A stretch of 64,000 nt of DNA from Kluyvera genomosp. 1 (lineage in GTDB: Bacteria; Pseudomonadota; Gammaproteobacteria; Enterobacterales; Enterobacteriaceae), in assembly GCF_001266615.1 (NCBI RefSeq), contig NZ_LGHZ01000038.1, positions 124,001 through 188,000 on the forward strand. Reading direction: 5' to 3'. Positions 36,735 through 45,934 of the stretch are shown here, one piece after another. The notes below the pieces were generated by a model that saw nothing but the letters and a program-made list of their open reading frames with translations, did no database searches and was not told the DNA's origin. Position 1 is the first letter of the stretch. Each line of letters begins with the position of its first letter. A program made the translations under genes and the position numbers.

Positions 36735-37636
36735 CGGTTTCTCTGGATACCTCGCTTGCCAGCGGGACAGGCGAAGGCCGCCAGCGGCTGCTGCGTGCTT
36801 TCACCCGTACCGGTGGTTTTATCGGCAAGATGGCGCGTAATCCGCTGACCGCTATTGGTGGCGGGATCATCTTCCTGCTGGTGATTGTGGCGATATTCGC
36901 ACCGTGGATTGCCCCGTACAAACCGCTGGTGCAGGACTTAAATAACGCGCTGACCGCGCCGAACGCTCAGCACTGGTTCGGTACCGATGAGTTTGGCCGC
37001 GATATCTTCAGCCGGCTGGTCTACGGTTCGCGCATTACGCTGTACATCGTCCTGCTGGTGTCGGTCACCGTTGGCCCGCTGGGACTGCTGCTTGGTGTTT
37101 GCGCGGGCTACTTCGGCGGCAAGGTCGATATGGTGCTGATGCGCGTCACCGATATCTTTATCTCCTTCCCAAGCCTGGTGCTGGCGCTGGCGTTTGTCGC
37201 GGCGTTAGGTCCAGGGCTTGAGCATGTGGTTATTGCCATCACGCTGACGGCCTGGCCGCCGATTGCCCGTCTGGCGCGTGCCGAAACGCTCTCTCTGCGA
37301 CAGGCTGATTTTATCTCTGCTGTTCGTCTGCAAGGGGCGTCACCGGCGCGCGTGCTGTGGCGGCATATCGTTCCGCTGTGTCTGCCCTCGGTGATTATCC
37401 GTATCACCATGAACATGGCGGGGATCATTCTGACCGCTGCCGGTCTGGGTTTCCTCGGCCTCGGTGCGCAGCCGCCGGAGCCGGAGTGGGGTGCCATGAT
37501 CTCTAGCGGCCGCACCTACATGATGGAGTGCTGGTGGGTGGTGACGATTCCGGGGCTGGCGATTCTTATCAACAGCTTAGCGTTCAACTTCTTAGGAGAT
37601 GGCCTACGTGACATCCTCGATCCTCGCAGTGAATAA
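36731..37636 (+). CDS. ABC transporter permease, DppC-like
   Basis: A 301-residue DppC-type permease with an OppC N-terminal segment (MARNPLTAIGGGIIFLLVIVAIFAPWIAPY), the GTDEFGRDIFSRLVYGSRITL signature and the EAA loop DFISAVRLQGASPARVLWRHIVP. It partners the preceding DppB-like permease. Its end overlaps the first ATPase gene by 29 bp. Confidence 0.88.
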   Translation: MTVSLDTSLASGTGEGRQRLLRAFTRTGGFIGKMARNPLTAIGGGIIFLLVIVAIFAPWIAPYKPLVQDLNNALTAPNAQHWFGTDEFGRDIFSRLVYGSRITLYIVLLVSVTVGPLGLLLGVCAGYFGGKVDMVLMRVTDIFISFPSLVLALAFVAALGPGLEHVVIAITLTAWPPIARLARAETLSLRQADFISAVRLQGASPARVLWRHIVPLCLPSVIIRITMNMAGIILTAAGLGFLGLGAQPPEPEWGAMISSGRTYMMECWWVVTIPGLAILINSLAFNFLGDGLRDILDPRSE

Positions 37637-38474
37637 CGCGGCACCGCTGCTCGACGTGCGCGACCTGAGCGTTGATTTCGTTAACGGCGACACGGTAACC
37701 CATGCGGTCCGCGGCGTCTCCTTCCAGTTAGGGCGTGAGAAGCTGGCGATTGTCGGCGAATCGGGTTCCGGGAAATCGACCGTCGGACGGGCGCTGCTGC
37801 ACCTGCACCCGAAAAAAGCGCGTATTGGCGCCAGCCGGATGCAGTTTGGCGATGTCGATCTGCTGAACGCCAGCGAGGCGCAGATGCGCGCCATTCGCGG
37901 CAAGCGGATTTCGATGATTATGCAGGACCCAAAATATTCGCTGAATCCGGTGGTGCGCGTGGGTGACCAAATTGCGGAAGCCTGGCTGACGCATCATCCT
38001 GGCCACAAATCCGAGGCGAAAGCCAAAGCGCTGGAGATGCTGGACGTGGTGCGCATTCGCGACCCCGAGCGGGTTTATCAGCTCTATCCGCATGAAATTT
38101 CCGGCGGGCAGGGGCAGCGCATCATGATTGCCATGATGCTGATTACCGACCCGGAATTGGTGATTGCCGATGAACCAACGTCGGCGCTGGATGTATCAGT
38201 ACGTTTGCAGGTGCTGGGGCTGCTCGATGATTTGGTCAAATCCCGCGGGCTGGGGCTGATTTTTATCAGCCACGACATCAATCTGGTGCGCAGCTTTTGT
38301 GACCGCGTGCTGGTGATGTACGCCGGGCGAGTGGTGGAATCAATTGCCGCTTGCGACCTCGACCATGCGCAGCATCCGTATACGCAGGGGCTTATCAGCG
38401 CTCTGCCGGATATGCAACATCGCCGCCCGGTTTTGCCGGTGCTGCAGCGCCAGGCCAGCTGGCTGACGGACTAA
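37608..38474 (+). CDS. ABC transporter ATP-binding protein, DppD-like
   Basis: A 288-residue ATPase. Walker A GESGSGKST (residues 50-58), signature ISGGQGQR, Walker [13 protein letters not shown] and a short C-terminal oligopeptide-transporter region (HPYTQGLISALP) are visible. I chose GTG 37608, well spaced after TAGGAG at 37593; the ATG at 37599 abuts that site directly and is too close. It works with the DppF-like ATPase that follows 10 bp later. Confidence 0.87.
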   Translation: MTSSILAVNNAAPLLDVRDLSVDFVNGDTVTHAVRGVSFQLGREKLAIVGESGSGKSTVGRALLHLHPKKARIGASRMQFGDVDLLNASEAQMRAIRGKRISMIMQDPKYSLNPVVRVGDQIAEAWLTHHPGHKSEAKAKALEMLDVVRIRDPERVYQLYPHEISGGQGQRIMIAMMLITDPELVIADEPTSALDVSVRLQVLGLLDDLVKSRGLGLIFISHDINLVRSFCDRVLVMYAGRVVESIAACDLDHAQHPYTQGLISALPDMQHRRPVLPVLQRQASWLTD

Positions 38475-38484
38475 GGAGCGCACG

Positions 38485-39258
38485 ATGATTGAAGTGAAAA
38501 ACCTGAATCTGGTTTTCGGCGAGGGCGACAAACGCAACCAGGTGCTGTACGACGTGAATTTCCACGTTCAGCCGGGCGAGATTTATGGCCTGGTAGGGGA
38601 GTCCGGTTCCGGGAAAACCACGGTGCTGAAATGCCTGGCCGGGCTGTTTAACCATTGGCAAGGCGAGTTGGCGATAGGCGGCCAGCGGCTGGGGAACACT
38701 CTCAGCCGCGAGCGTTGCCGCCAGGTGCAGATGGTGTTTCAGGATCCTTACGGCTCGCTGCACCCGCGTCATACCATTGGCGACATTCTCGAAGAGCCGC
38801 TGCAGATCCACGGCATTAACGACCGTGACCGGCGGATTAACATGCTGCTGGATCGCGTGGGGTTAAATCGGGCGTTCCGTAACCGCTATCCGCACCAGCT
38901 CTCCGGCGGCCAGCGGCAGCGCGTAGCGATTGCCCGCGCGCTGATTCTTGAACCACAGGTGCTCCTGCTCGATGAGCCGACTTCGGCACTGGATGTGTCG
39001 GTGCAGGCAGAAATCCTCAACCTGCTGGCGGAGCTGCAGGCAGAGTCGAATCTCACCTATCTGATGGTGACCCACGATTTAGGCGTGATTGCTCATCTGT
39101 GCCAGAAAGTGGCGGTGATGCAGTACGGCAAAATTCTGGAAACGCTGAGCGTAGATGCATTGGTGAGCGGTGAAGCGAAAACGCCGTATACGCAGATGTT
39201 GGTGAATGCCAGTCGTCAGTACACGCGAGAAATGGCGCGTGAGGTTGCCGCGTACTAA
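38485..39258 (+). CDS. ABC transporter ATP-binding protein, DppF-like
   Basis: A 257-residue ATPase with Walker [10 protein letters not shown] (38-46), Q-loop [12 protein letters not shown], signature LSGGQRQR and Walker [13 protein letters not shown]. The strong [11 protein letters not shown] motif is typical of the second ATPase of dipeptide/nickel systems. It completes the importer encoded from 34078. Confidence 0.88.
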   Translation: MIEVKNLNLVFGEGDKRNQVLYDVNFHVQPGEIYGLVGESGSGKTTVLKCLAGLFNHWQGELAIGGQRLGNTLSRERCRQVQMVFQDPYGSLHPRHTIGDILEEPLQIHGINDRDRRINMLLDRVGLNRAFRNRYPHQLSGGQRQRVAIARALILEPQVLLLDEPTSALDVSVQAEILNLLAELQAESNLTYLMVTHDLGVIAHLCQKVAVMQYGKILETLSVDALVSGEAKTPYTQMLVNASRQYTREMAREVAAY

Positions 39259-39275
39259 TTCATGTTGTCGTTTTG

Positions 39276-39300
39276 GCCCGAAGGTGAAGCGACTTCGGGC
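39276..39300. other. Intercistronic hairpin before the TogB-like gene
   Basis: An 8-bp perfect stem (GCCCGAAG/CTTCGGGC, 9-nt loop) sits in the 109-bp gap after the last ATPase gene. TTTT precedes it on the plus strand, so it is not a plus-strand intrinsic terminator; it may be a transcript-processing or stabilising stem. Confidence 0.45.
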
Positions 39301-39367
39301 TATTCGACAAAGAACGTCGGATGGCGGTCTGTGCCGTCTTCGACCTACCTCTGGGAAACGATAAAAA

Positions 39368-40657
39368 ATGCATAATAAATCTTTCCGAATGGCCCTACCG
39401 CTGGTGCTCAGCGCCTGTACTGCCTCTGCCCTGGCGGCGGAAACCGTTGATTTGCGCATGTCATGGTGGGGTGGGAATGGCCGCCATCAGGTCACGCTCA
39501 AAGCCCTGGACGCTTTCCATCAACAGTATCCGGATATCAACGTCAAAGCCGAATACACCGGCTGGGACGGCCACACTTCGCGTCTGACCACCCAACTGGC
39601 GGGCGGTACCGAGCCTGACGTGATGCAAACCAACTGGAACTGGCTGACGCTGTTCTCCAAAGACGGCAGCGGCTTCTATGACCTCAACCAGGTCAAAGAG
39701 GAAATCGGGCTCGATAATTTCACTGCTAAAGATCTGCAGCCGGTGACGGTGAAGGGCAAGCTTAACGGTATTCCGGTGGCGATGACCGCGCGTATTTTTT
39801 ACTTCAACGACCAGACCTGGGCGAAAGCCGGATTGAGCTTCCCGAAAAACTGGGATGAGCTGATGACTGCGGGCAAAACGTTTGAGAGCAAACTGGGGAA
39901 ACAGTATTACCCGGTGGCACCGGAAAGTCTTGGCGTGCTGGCGCTGCTGAACTCGTACATGGTGCAGAAGTACAATCTTCCGGCTATCGACGAGAAGGCG
40001 AAGAAGTTCTCCTACAGCGACGCGCAGTGGGTAGAGTTTTTCCAGCTGTATAAAGATCTGGTGGGCAACCACGTGATCCCGGATATGAAGTACTACGCCT
40101 CATTCGGTAAGGGCAACATGTATGAAATGAAGCCGTGGATCGAAGGCGAGTGGGGTGGCGTCTACATGTGGAATACCGCTGTCACCAAATACTCCGATAA
40201 CCTTAAACCGCCGGCCAAACTGGTTCTGGGCGATTATCCGATGTTGCCAGGCGCCACCGATGCCGGGCTGTTTATGAAGCCGTCGATGATGCTGTCGATT
40301 GGTAAAACCAGTAAAAATCCGCAGGCAGCGGCGAAGCTGATTAACTTTCTACTCAACAGCAAAGAGGGCGTTACGCTCTTGGGGCTGGAGCGCGGTGTAC
40401 CGCTGAGCAAAAGTGCCGTCGCGACGCTCACGCAAGCGGGCGTCATTAACGATAAGGACCCATCGGTTGCCGGGATTAAGCAGGCGCTGGCGCTGCCGAC
40501 GACGCTGTCAGTGTCGCCATATCTCGAAGACCCGCAGCTGGTGCAGGAATTTGATAGTGCGCTGCAGTCGATTGATTACGGTAAGAAAACCGTCGCCGAA
40601 ACGGCAACGGATTTCAAACGGCAGTCGGAGCGCATCTTAAAACGCGCGATGCGTTAA
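39368..40657 (+). CDS. Extracellular sugar-binding protein, family 1 (TogB-like)
   Basis: A 429-residue exported binding protein. The signal peptide ends near ASALA; the mature part starts [17 protein letters not shown] and contains ITARIFYF-like ligand loops and [29 protein letters not shown]. From memory this resembles TogB, the oligogalacturonide-binding protein of pectinolytic Dickeya. No family-1 permease or ATPase genes accompany it, so it is an orphan or uses a distant MsmX/TogMNA-like transporter. It is convergent with yegS, overlapping by 4 bp. Confidence 0.75.
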   Translation: MHNKSFRMALPLVLSACTASALAAETVDLRMSWWGGNGRHQVTLKALDAFHQQYPDINVKAEYTGWDGHTSRLTTQLAGGTEPDVMQTNWNWLTLFSKDGSGFYDLNQVKEEIGLDNFTAKDLQPVTVKGKLNGIPVAMTARIFYFNDQTWAKAGLSFPKNWDELMTAGKTFESKLGKQYYPVAPESLGVLALLNSYMVQKYNLPAIDEKAKKFSYSDAQWVEFFQLYKDLVGNHVIPDMKYYASFGKGNMYEMKPWIEGEWGGVYMWNTAVTKYSDNLKPPAKLVLGDYPMLPGATDAGLFMKPSMMLSIGKTSKNPQAAAKLINFLLNSKEGVTLLGLERGVPLSKSAVATLTQAGVINDKDPSVAGIKQALALPTTLSVSPYLEDPQLVQEFDSALQSIDYGKKTVAETATDFKRQSERILKRAMR

Positions 40658-41553
40658 CGCAGTAATGGACAGTCCGGCGGCAGGCGACAGCGCAGCGCCG
40701 CCGGCAAAATCTCCATGCGGAAGGTTTTCCCACTCAGCGGTTCGCCGTCGAGATTGAACGTCATCTCGTGCGGGGCGGTCACTTCAAACCACGGCGACAC
40801 GCTGTCCACCAGATTCTCCGTGCCATCGCTGCTGGCCAGCGTATTAAACAGCGCTGGCAGCAGCTCTTCACCGGTAAAAATGCGCAGATGCAGCAGACCA
40901 TCGTCAATCAGCGCGTCCGGGCAAAGCTGCTGACCGCCACCGGCCTGACGTCCGTTACCGATACCAATCACCAGCGCATCGCCTTGCCAGCTAAAGTTCT
41001 CACCCTGGATTTTGCAGCGATCGGGTTTCAGGGTGTCCATGCGCATCAGCCCGTGGATCAGATACGACACCCCGCCCAGTGCGGCTTTCAGTTTCTCTGG
41101 CGTTTCGGTGGTGATGCGCGTGCCGAATCCGCCGGTGGCCATGTTGATAAAACAGGTTTTGCCATTTACCTGGGCGATATCCACCGGCACGTCGCGCCCG
41201 GCAATCGCCAGCTTCAGGGCGTTAGCCATATCGGCCGGAATATTCACGCTGGTGGCGAAATCGTTGGCGGTGCCGAGCGGCAGAATACCGAGCGCCGGAA
41301 CCGGATTTCCCGCACATTGAATCAGCGCGGTGGCAATTTCGTTGATGGTGCCGTCGCCGCCGCCGGCGATCACCGTTGCGACCTTGAGGGAGACCGCTTC
41401 TTCAACATAGCGAACCGCGTCGCCTTTCTCCCAGGTCACGCGGACATGAATTTCTACACCTTCATCACGCAATAACTGAACAGCTTCGCGCAGCTGCGGG
41501 TGGTTGGCACTTTTGCCGTTAAGGATCAATAAACTGGCTGGAAAATCTGACAT
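40654..41553 (-). CDS. yegS: Lipid kinase YegS
   Basis: A 299-residue kinase of the diacylglycerol-kinase-like fold, the same length as E. coli YegS, which phosphorylates phosphatidylglycerol in vitro. The nucleotide-binding motif is [17 protein letters not shown], followed by [16 protein letters not shown] metal site needed for activity in the C-terminal domain is consistent with [17 protein letters not shown]. Confidence 0.94.
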   Translation of the reverse strand: MSDFPASLLILNGKSANHPQLREAVQLLRDEGVEIHVRVTWEKGDAVRYVEEAVSLKVATVIAGGGDGTINEIATALIQCAGNPVPALGILPLGTANDFATSVNIPADMANALKLAIAGRDVPVDIAQVNGKTCFINMATGGFGTRITTETPEKLKAALGGVSYLIHGLMRMDTLKPDRCKIQGENFSWQGDALVIGIGNGRQAGGGQQLCPDALIDDGLLHLRIFTGEELLPALFNTLASSDGTENLVDSVSPWFEVTAPHEMTFNLDGEPLSGKTFRMEILPAALRCRLPPDCPLLR

Positions 41554-41626
41554 CGTGGTACCTCTTTATGGGGTATGCAAAGAGTGTAACAAAGGACGGT
41601 CAGATGTGCTTGTCTGGGGAGCAGGC

Positions 41627-41713
41627 AAAAAATAAGCCCGTGTAAGGGAGATTACACAGGCTAAGGAGGTGGTTCTTGGGTACAGCTAGCATTTATGGAT
41701 TATGTTTTTCAGC
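41627..41713 (-). ncRNA. cyaR: Small RNA CyaR
   Basis: The minus strand begins GCTGAAAAACATAATCCATA and ends with the terminator stem TGTGTAA/TTACACGGGC-type hairpin and TTATTTTTT. The conserved single-stranded CCACCTCCTTAGCC seed near the middle pairs with ribosome binding sites of targets. It matches E. coli CyaR in length (87 nt), sequence and position next to yegQ. CyaR is an Hfq-dependent, CRP-activated sRNA repressing ompX, luxS, nadE and others. Confidence 0.95.
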
Positions 41714-41720
41714 GGAGGGA

Positions 41721-41763
41721 ATAGTATCGACAATTGATAATTCCGTCTGTGATCCATTTCTAA
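41721..41763 (-). promoter_or_regulatory. cyaR promoter with CRP half-site
   Basis: On the minus strand a -10 TACTAT (41726-41721) lies 8 bp before the RNA start. A TGTGA/TCTAA pair (plus-strand 41748-41752 and 41759-41763) is centred at about -42.5, where a class II CRP site is expected. Confidence 0.6.
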
Positions 41764-41796
41764 GAATCTTTGCTATTGAAAAACAATATATATGTA

Positions 41797-43158
41797 CTAG
41801 CTGTTATGCGGATTACGAGTTGATTCTCCTGTGAAATTCCGCATCAGCAGACCATACTCCAGTTCGATATCTTCCGGCACGGGGATCCATACGGTGTGAC
41901 CGTCGCCAGGAGCGACCGGTTTCGCAACACCTTTGGCATCTTCCATCTGCTCGAGGCTGAAGTTGACGTTACCCTGCGGGGTCATCAGTTCCAGATTATC
42001 GCCAAGGGCAAATTTGTTTTTTACCGCCACTTCGGCCATCACGCCTTTGCGCTGGCCGGTAAATTCGCCGACGAACTGCTGACGCTCGGAAACCGAGAAA
42101 CCGTATTCGTAGTTCTGATAATCGTCATGCGTGTGACGACGCAGGAAGCCTTCGGTGTAGCCACGGTGGGCGAGGTTTTCCAGCGTTTCCAGCAGATTGG
42201 TATCAAACGGTTTGCCGGCTGCGGCGTCATCGATCGCCTTGCGGTACACCTGCGCGGTGCGGGCGCAGTAGTAGTGCGATTTGGTACGGCCTTCGATTTT
42301 CAGCGAGTGCACGCCCATTTGGGTCAGGCGCTCAACGTGAGCCACGGCGCGAAGATCTTTTGAGTTCATGATGTAGGTGCCGTGCTCGTCTTCAAAGGCA
42401 GTCATGTACTCGCCAGGACGTTTGGCCTCTTCCAGCATAAACACCTGATCGGTCGGTGCGCCAACGCCGAGGGTGGGTTCGACGTTCTGTACCGGAATCG
42501 GTTCGTATTTGTGGACGATATTACCGATATCGTCTTCTTTGCCTTCCAGGACGTTGTACTCCCAGCGGCAGGCGTTGGTGCAGGTGCCCTGGTTCGGGTC
42601 ACGCTTGTTGATGTAGCCGGACAGCAGGCAACGGCCGGAGTAGGCCATGCACAGCGCGCCGTGAACGAAGATTTCAATCTCCATATCTGGCACCTGGGAG
42701 CGGATCTCTTCAATTTCTTCCAGCGACAGCTCGCGGGAGAGGATCACGCGGGTCAGGCCCATCTGCTTCCAGAATTTTACCGTAGCCCAGTTGACGGCGT
42801 TCGCCTGCACGGACAGGTGAATATCCATGTCGGGGAAGTTTTCGCGCACCAGCATTATCAGCCCTGGATCGGACATGATCAGCGCATCCGGCCCCATATC
42901 TACCACCGGCTTCAAATCACGAATGAAGGTTTTCAGCTTGGCGTTATGCGGGGCAATGTTGACCACCACATAGAATTTTTTACCCAGTGCATGGGCTTCG
43001 TTGATGCCGAGCTGCAGATTCTCGTGATTGAATTCGTTGTTACGCACGCGCAGTGAGTAGCGCGGTTGGCCGGCATAAACAGCATCGGCACCGTAAGCAA
43101 AAGCGTAACGCATATTTTTCAGCGTTCCCGCCGGGGAGAGGAGTTCCGGTTTAAACAT
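41797..43158 (-). CDS. trhP: tRNA 5-hydroxyuridine hydroxylation protein TrhP (YegQ)
   Basis: A 453-residue U32-peptidase-family protein, the same length as E. coli YegQ. TrhP contributes to prephenate-dependent formation of 5-hydroxyuridine at the wobble position of several tRNAs. The family signature EIEIFVHGALCMAYSGRCLLSGY and the Fe-S-type cysteines in GTCTNACRWEY are intact. I chose the start MFKPELLSPAGTLKN at 43158 over an upstream in-frame ATG at 43194. Confidence 0.94.
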   Translation of the reverse strand: MFKPELLSPAGTLKNMRYAFAYGADAVYAGQPRYSLRVRNNEFNHENLQLGINEAHALGKKFYVVVNIAPHNAKLKTFIRDLKPVVDMGPDALIMSDPGLIMLVRENFPDMDIHLSVQANAVNWATVKFWKQMGLTRVILSRELSLEEIEEIRSQVPDMEIEIFVHGALCMAYSGRCLLSGYINKRDPNQGTCTNACRWEYNVLEGKEDDIGNIVHKYEPIPVQNVEPTLGVGAPTDQVFMLEEAKRPGEYMTAFEDEHGTYIMNSKDLRAVAHVERLTQMGVHSLKIEGRTKSHYYCARTAQVYRKAIDDAAAGKPFDTNLLETLENLAHRGYTEGFLRRHTHDDYQNYEYGFSVSERQQFVGEFTGQRKGVMAEVAVKNKFALGDNLELMTPQGNVNFSLEQMEDAKGVAKPVAPGDGHTVWIPVPEDIELEYGLLMRNFTGESTRNPHNS

Positions 43159-43270
43159 GATTTTCTCGTTCTGATGACAGGTCAGATTCGCCACACCTGA
43201 TGCGGCGAGTTGGGGAGTGTCCCCACTTTAAGGGCGGGCATTGTAGCGCTGTGTGGGTGGGAGGTAAAGC

Positions 43271-43298
43271 GCCGGGTGGCTGCCAGGGGCCACCCGGC
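43271..43298. repeat. REP-like palindrome between trhP and yegP
   Basis: A 10-bp perfect stem GCCGGGTGGC/GCCACCCGGC with an 8-nt loop just after the yegP stop codon; typical of enteric REP units. It may also end the yegP transcript. Confidence 0.6.
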
Positions 43299-43312
43299 CG
43301 GGTTTCTACCTA

Positions 43313-43645
43313 TCAGGTATTATCTTTGACGGTCTCGCTGGCACCGTTGGTTTTCACCGATGCAATGCCTTTATCGCGCGAGGCTTCGCTGGCGTACAGC
43401 TGGCTGCTGCCAATCACCTGGTGATTACCGGCTTTCAGATTGAAGTGGAATTTACCGTTGGTCGCCGTTTTCTTCTCATAGCGCTCGTCCAGCGGACTGT
43501 TGGTGCGCACGGAGGCGATACCATTTTCCGCCGACGCTCTGGTGGTGTACAGCTCGCTGGTGAGAATGATTTCGCCGTTGCCCGCTTTCAGGACGAAACG
43601 AAACTGATCGTTGCTGCTTTTGCTTAACTCAAACCAACCCGCCAT
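43313..43645 (-). CDS. yegP: UPF0339 family protein YegP
   Basis: A 110-residue protein made of two tandem UPF0339/DUF1508 repeats, FELSKSSNDQFRFVLKAGNGEIILTSELY and YEKKTATNGKFHFNLKAGNHQVIGSSQLY, each ending in a GIASV motif. It is full length against E. coli YegP. The function is unknown; it is a small soluble dimer-like fold. Confidence 0.93.
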   Translation of the reverse strand: MAGWFELSKSSNDQFRFVLKAGNGEIILTSELYTTRASAENGIASVRTNSPLDERYEKKTATNGKFHFNLKAGNHQVIGSSQLYASEASRDKGIASVKTNGASETVKDNT

Positions 43646-43740
43646 GGTGACTCCTTGATGAAATTGAAGTGGTTAAAGGTATTGGCTGACTGTATGAGTA
43701 TGGGAGAAATTGGCGTAGATGCTAATCATGCGGTGGGGAA

Positions 43741-43764
43741 AGAGGGCGGCCGTGAGGCCGCTCT
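43741..43764 (-). terminator. Terminator of the mdtABCD-baeSR operon
   Basis: On the minus strand GCGGCC-TCAC-GGCCGC followed by CCTCTTT lies 9 bp after the baeR stop. Confidence 0.5.
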
Positions 43765-43772
43765 GAGGGAGA

Positions 43773-44495
43773 TTACGCCATTCGGCAGGCATCGGCCTCC
43801 CAGCGGTAACCCACGCCGTAGACCGCACGGATGAAAGACTGCTCAGCGTCAAGCGACTCCAGCTTGCGGCGCAGGTTTTTTATGTGGCTGTCGATGGTGC
43901 GATCGGTGACCACGCGATAGTCGTCATACAGATGATTGAGCAACTGTTCGCGGGAGAACACTTTTCCGGGTTCCTGCGATAAGGTTTTCAACAGACGAAA
44001 TTCTGCCGGGGTGAGATCGAGCAAGCGATCGCGCCACGAAGCCTGAAAACGGTTTTCGTCGACGATAAGCGGGCTTTGTTCGTCCAGCGCCTGTAGCTCC
44101 TGGCGCGGTTTGCAGCGACGCAAAATGGTTTTCACGCGCGCCACGACTTCACGTGGGCTATAGGGCTTACAGATGTAATCGTCGGCGCCAATTTCCAGCC
44201 CCAACAAGCGATCGATTTCTTCAATTTTGGCCGTCACCATGACGATGGGAACGTCAGAGAAGCGGCGGATTTCGCGACACAGCGTCAGACCGTCGGTGCC
44301 TGGCAGCATTAAATCCAGCAGGATCAGATTTGGTGGCGACTGATGAACGTACGGCAGTACTTTATCGCCGTGGCTAATCAGCGTCGGCGCGTAGTGCGCT
44401 GCCAGCAAATAGTCGATGAGTAACTGCCCCAGTTTTGGTTCATCTTCCACAATTAAAATGCGTGGGGCGTTGTCGTCAATCGGTAACTCGGTCAT
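43773..44495 (-). CDS. baeR: Envelope-stress response regulator BaeR
   Basis: A 240-residue OmpR-family regulator. The receiver has its phosphoacceptor at Asp61 ([13 protein letters not shown]), and the C-terminal winged helix contains [32 protein letters not shown]. BaeR activates mdtABCD, acrD and spy in response to indole, tannins, metals and envelope damage. It overlaps baeS by 4 bp. Confidence 0.96.
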   Translation of the reverse strand: MTELPIDDNAPRILIVEDEPKLGQLLIDYLLAAHYAPTLISHGDKVLPYVHQSPPNLILLDLMLPGTDGLTLCREIRRFSDVPIVMVTAKIEEIDRLLGLEIGADDYICKPYSPREVVARVKTILRRCKPRQELQALDEQSPLIVDENRFQASWRDRLLDLTPAEFRLLKTLSQEPGKVFSREQLLNHLYDDYRVVTDRTIDSHIKNLRRKLESLDAEQSFIRAVYGVGYRWEADACRMA

Positions 44496-45931
44496 ATCTC
44501 TCTCGGTGTTGCGCGTTCCAGCGGTAATTCTACTTTAATGCTAACCCCGCCAAAAGGCGAATGTCCGACCTCAAGACGGCCACCGTGGGCGGTGACAATA
44601 TTGGCGCAGATCGCCAGTCCGAGGCCGGACCCGCCGCTGGCGCGGTTGCGGGATCCTTCGGTGCGATAGAAGCGTTCGCACAGTTTAGTCAGCTGTTCAT
44701 CGGTGACGCCCGGGCCGCTGTCGGCAAATTCCATCACAATATGCTGGGCGCTCAGCGCGGTGCGAATCAGCACCTGGCCACCACTATCGGTGTAGCGCAG
44801 GCTGTTTTCCAGCAGGTTGTTGAAAAGCTGCATCAGGCGGTCCGGGTCGCCGAAGACCGTGGCATTTTCTGCCAGCGCCAGATTCAACGTTAACCCTCGG
44901 CTGGCAAGGCGTTCGCGGAAGGCATCGGCGGCAATTTCCAGCAGCGAAATAATCTCTACGGATGACTTCTGGTAAGCCAGCGCCCCTTCATCAGACATGG
45001 AAAGCTGATGCAAATCGTTAACCAGCTTGGTGAGCGTGGCGACTTCCGCCTGCAACGATGTCACTGACTCTGGGGTAAATTTGCGAACGCCGTCCTGAAT
45101 GGCCTCCAGTTCACCGCGCAGTACCGCTAGCGGGGTGCGCAGCTCATGGGAGATGTCGGCCATCAAATCACGGCGCATCTGCTGGTTTTTCTCCAGCGTG
45201 CTGGCGAGCTGGTTGAAGTCCTGTGCCAGCTTGCCCAGCTCATCACCGCTGGTGACCGGCACACGGGTGGAGAAATCGCCCGCAGCCAGCTTGTGGGTGC
45301 CTTCAACTAACCGTCTGACGGGTGCGATAAGCCCACGCGCCAGCGGGAAGGTAGCCAGCGCGGCGAGCAGCGTTGCCAGGCCCACAATCAGCCAACTAGT
45401 ACGCCGCTGCTGCTTGTCGAAATTAATATCGGTATTACGGGTTAAGCGTTCGACCGGCGAGGCGATCACCGCGCCGACCTCCATACCGTTAACAATAATG
45501 CCCCGTCGGGTGCCATCGTGTGGCACCGCTTCACGGGGGCCAACCAGCACGCGGGCGTTTTGATCGACCACCCAAAATTGAGTGCGCCAGCCGTGCGGCG
45601 GCATCCCACCGCGTTCCGGGCCCATGCCCGGCCCTGGAGGGCCTGGCGGCATTTTGTCCTCATTGTTGTCATGTTCGAATGAACGCAGGATTTGGAAGAT
45701 GAAACGGTCGTTATTGCGTAAAAAACGCCAGTTACCGTGCTGGGCATACTGCTCCGCCAGTGCGTCACTGAGTAGTTGTAGCCGCTGTTCGTTGCCGCGC
45801 TTGATGTAGTCAATAAAGCCGCGCTCAAAGCTGATGCGCACCGCCCAATGCATACTGATCAGCAGCACGATACAGGTGGCTAAAATGGCGAAGAACAGTT
45901 TGCCGGAGATTCCCGGGCGCCATAATTTCAC
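44492..45931 (-). CDS. baeS: Envelope-stress sensor kinase BaeS
   Basis: A 479-residue histidine kinase. TM1 (about 12-35), a periplasmic domain, TM2 (about 180-200), HAMP, HisKA with His262 ([14 protein letters not shown]) and HATPase ([19 protein letters not shown]) are visible. The periplasmic domain carries a Pro/Gly-rich stretch (residues 94-113, [20 protein letters not shown]) that seems longer than in E. coli BaeS (467 aa). It is the cognate kinase of BaeR, encoded 3 bp after mdtD. Confidence 0.95.
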   Translation of the reverse strand: MKLWRPGISGKLFFAILATCIVLLISMHWAVRISFERGFIDYIKRGNEQRLQLLSDALAEQYAQHGNWRFLRNNDRFIFQILRSFEHDNNEDKMPPGPPGPGMGPERGGMPPHGWRTQFWVVDQNARVLVGPREAVPHDGTRRGIIVNGMEVGAVIASPVERLTRNTDINFDKQQRRTSWLIVGLATLLAALATFPLARGLIAPVRRLVEGTHKLAAGDFSTRVPVTSGDELGKLAQDFNQLASTLEKNQQMRRDLMADISHELRTPLAVLRGELEAIQDGVRKFTPESVTSLQAEVATLTKLVNDLHQLSMSDEGALAYQKSSVEIISLLEIAADAFRERLASRGLTLNLALAENATVFGDPDRLMQLFNNLLENSLRYTDSGGQVLIRTALSAQHIVMEFADSGPGVTDEQLTKLCERFYRTEGSRNRASGGSGLGLAICANIVTAHGGRLEVGHSPFGGVSIKVELPLERATPREI

Positions 45932-45934
45932 GAT

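Noticed and set aside
40768..41475. 235-codon open frame on the plus strand
   Set aside because: Antisense shadow of yegS; His/Gln-rich translation with no domain character.
42382..43056. 224-codon open frame on the plus strand
   Set aside because: Antisense to trhP, which is clearly coding.
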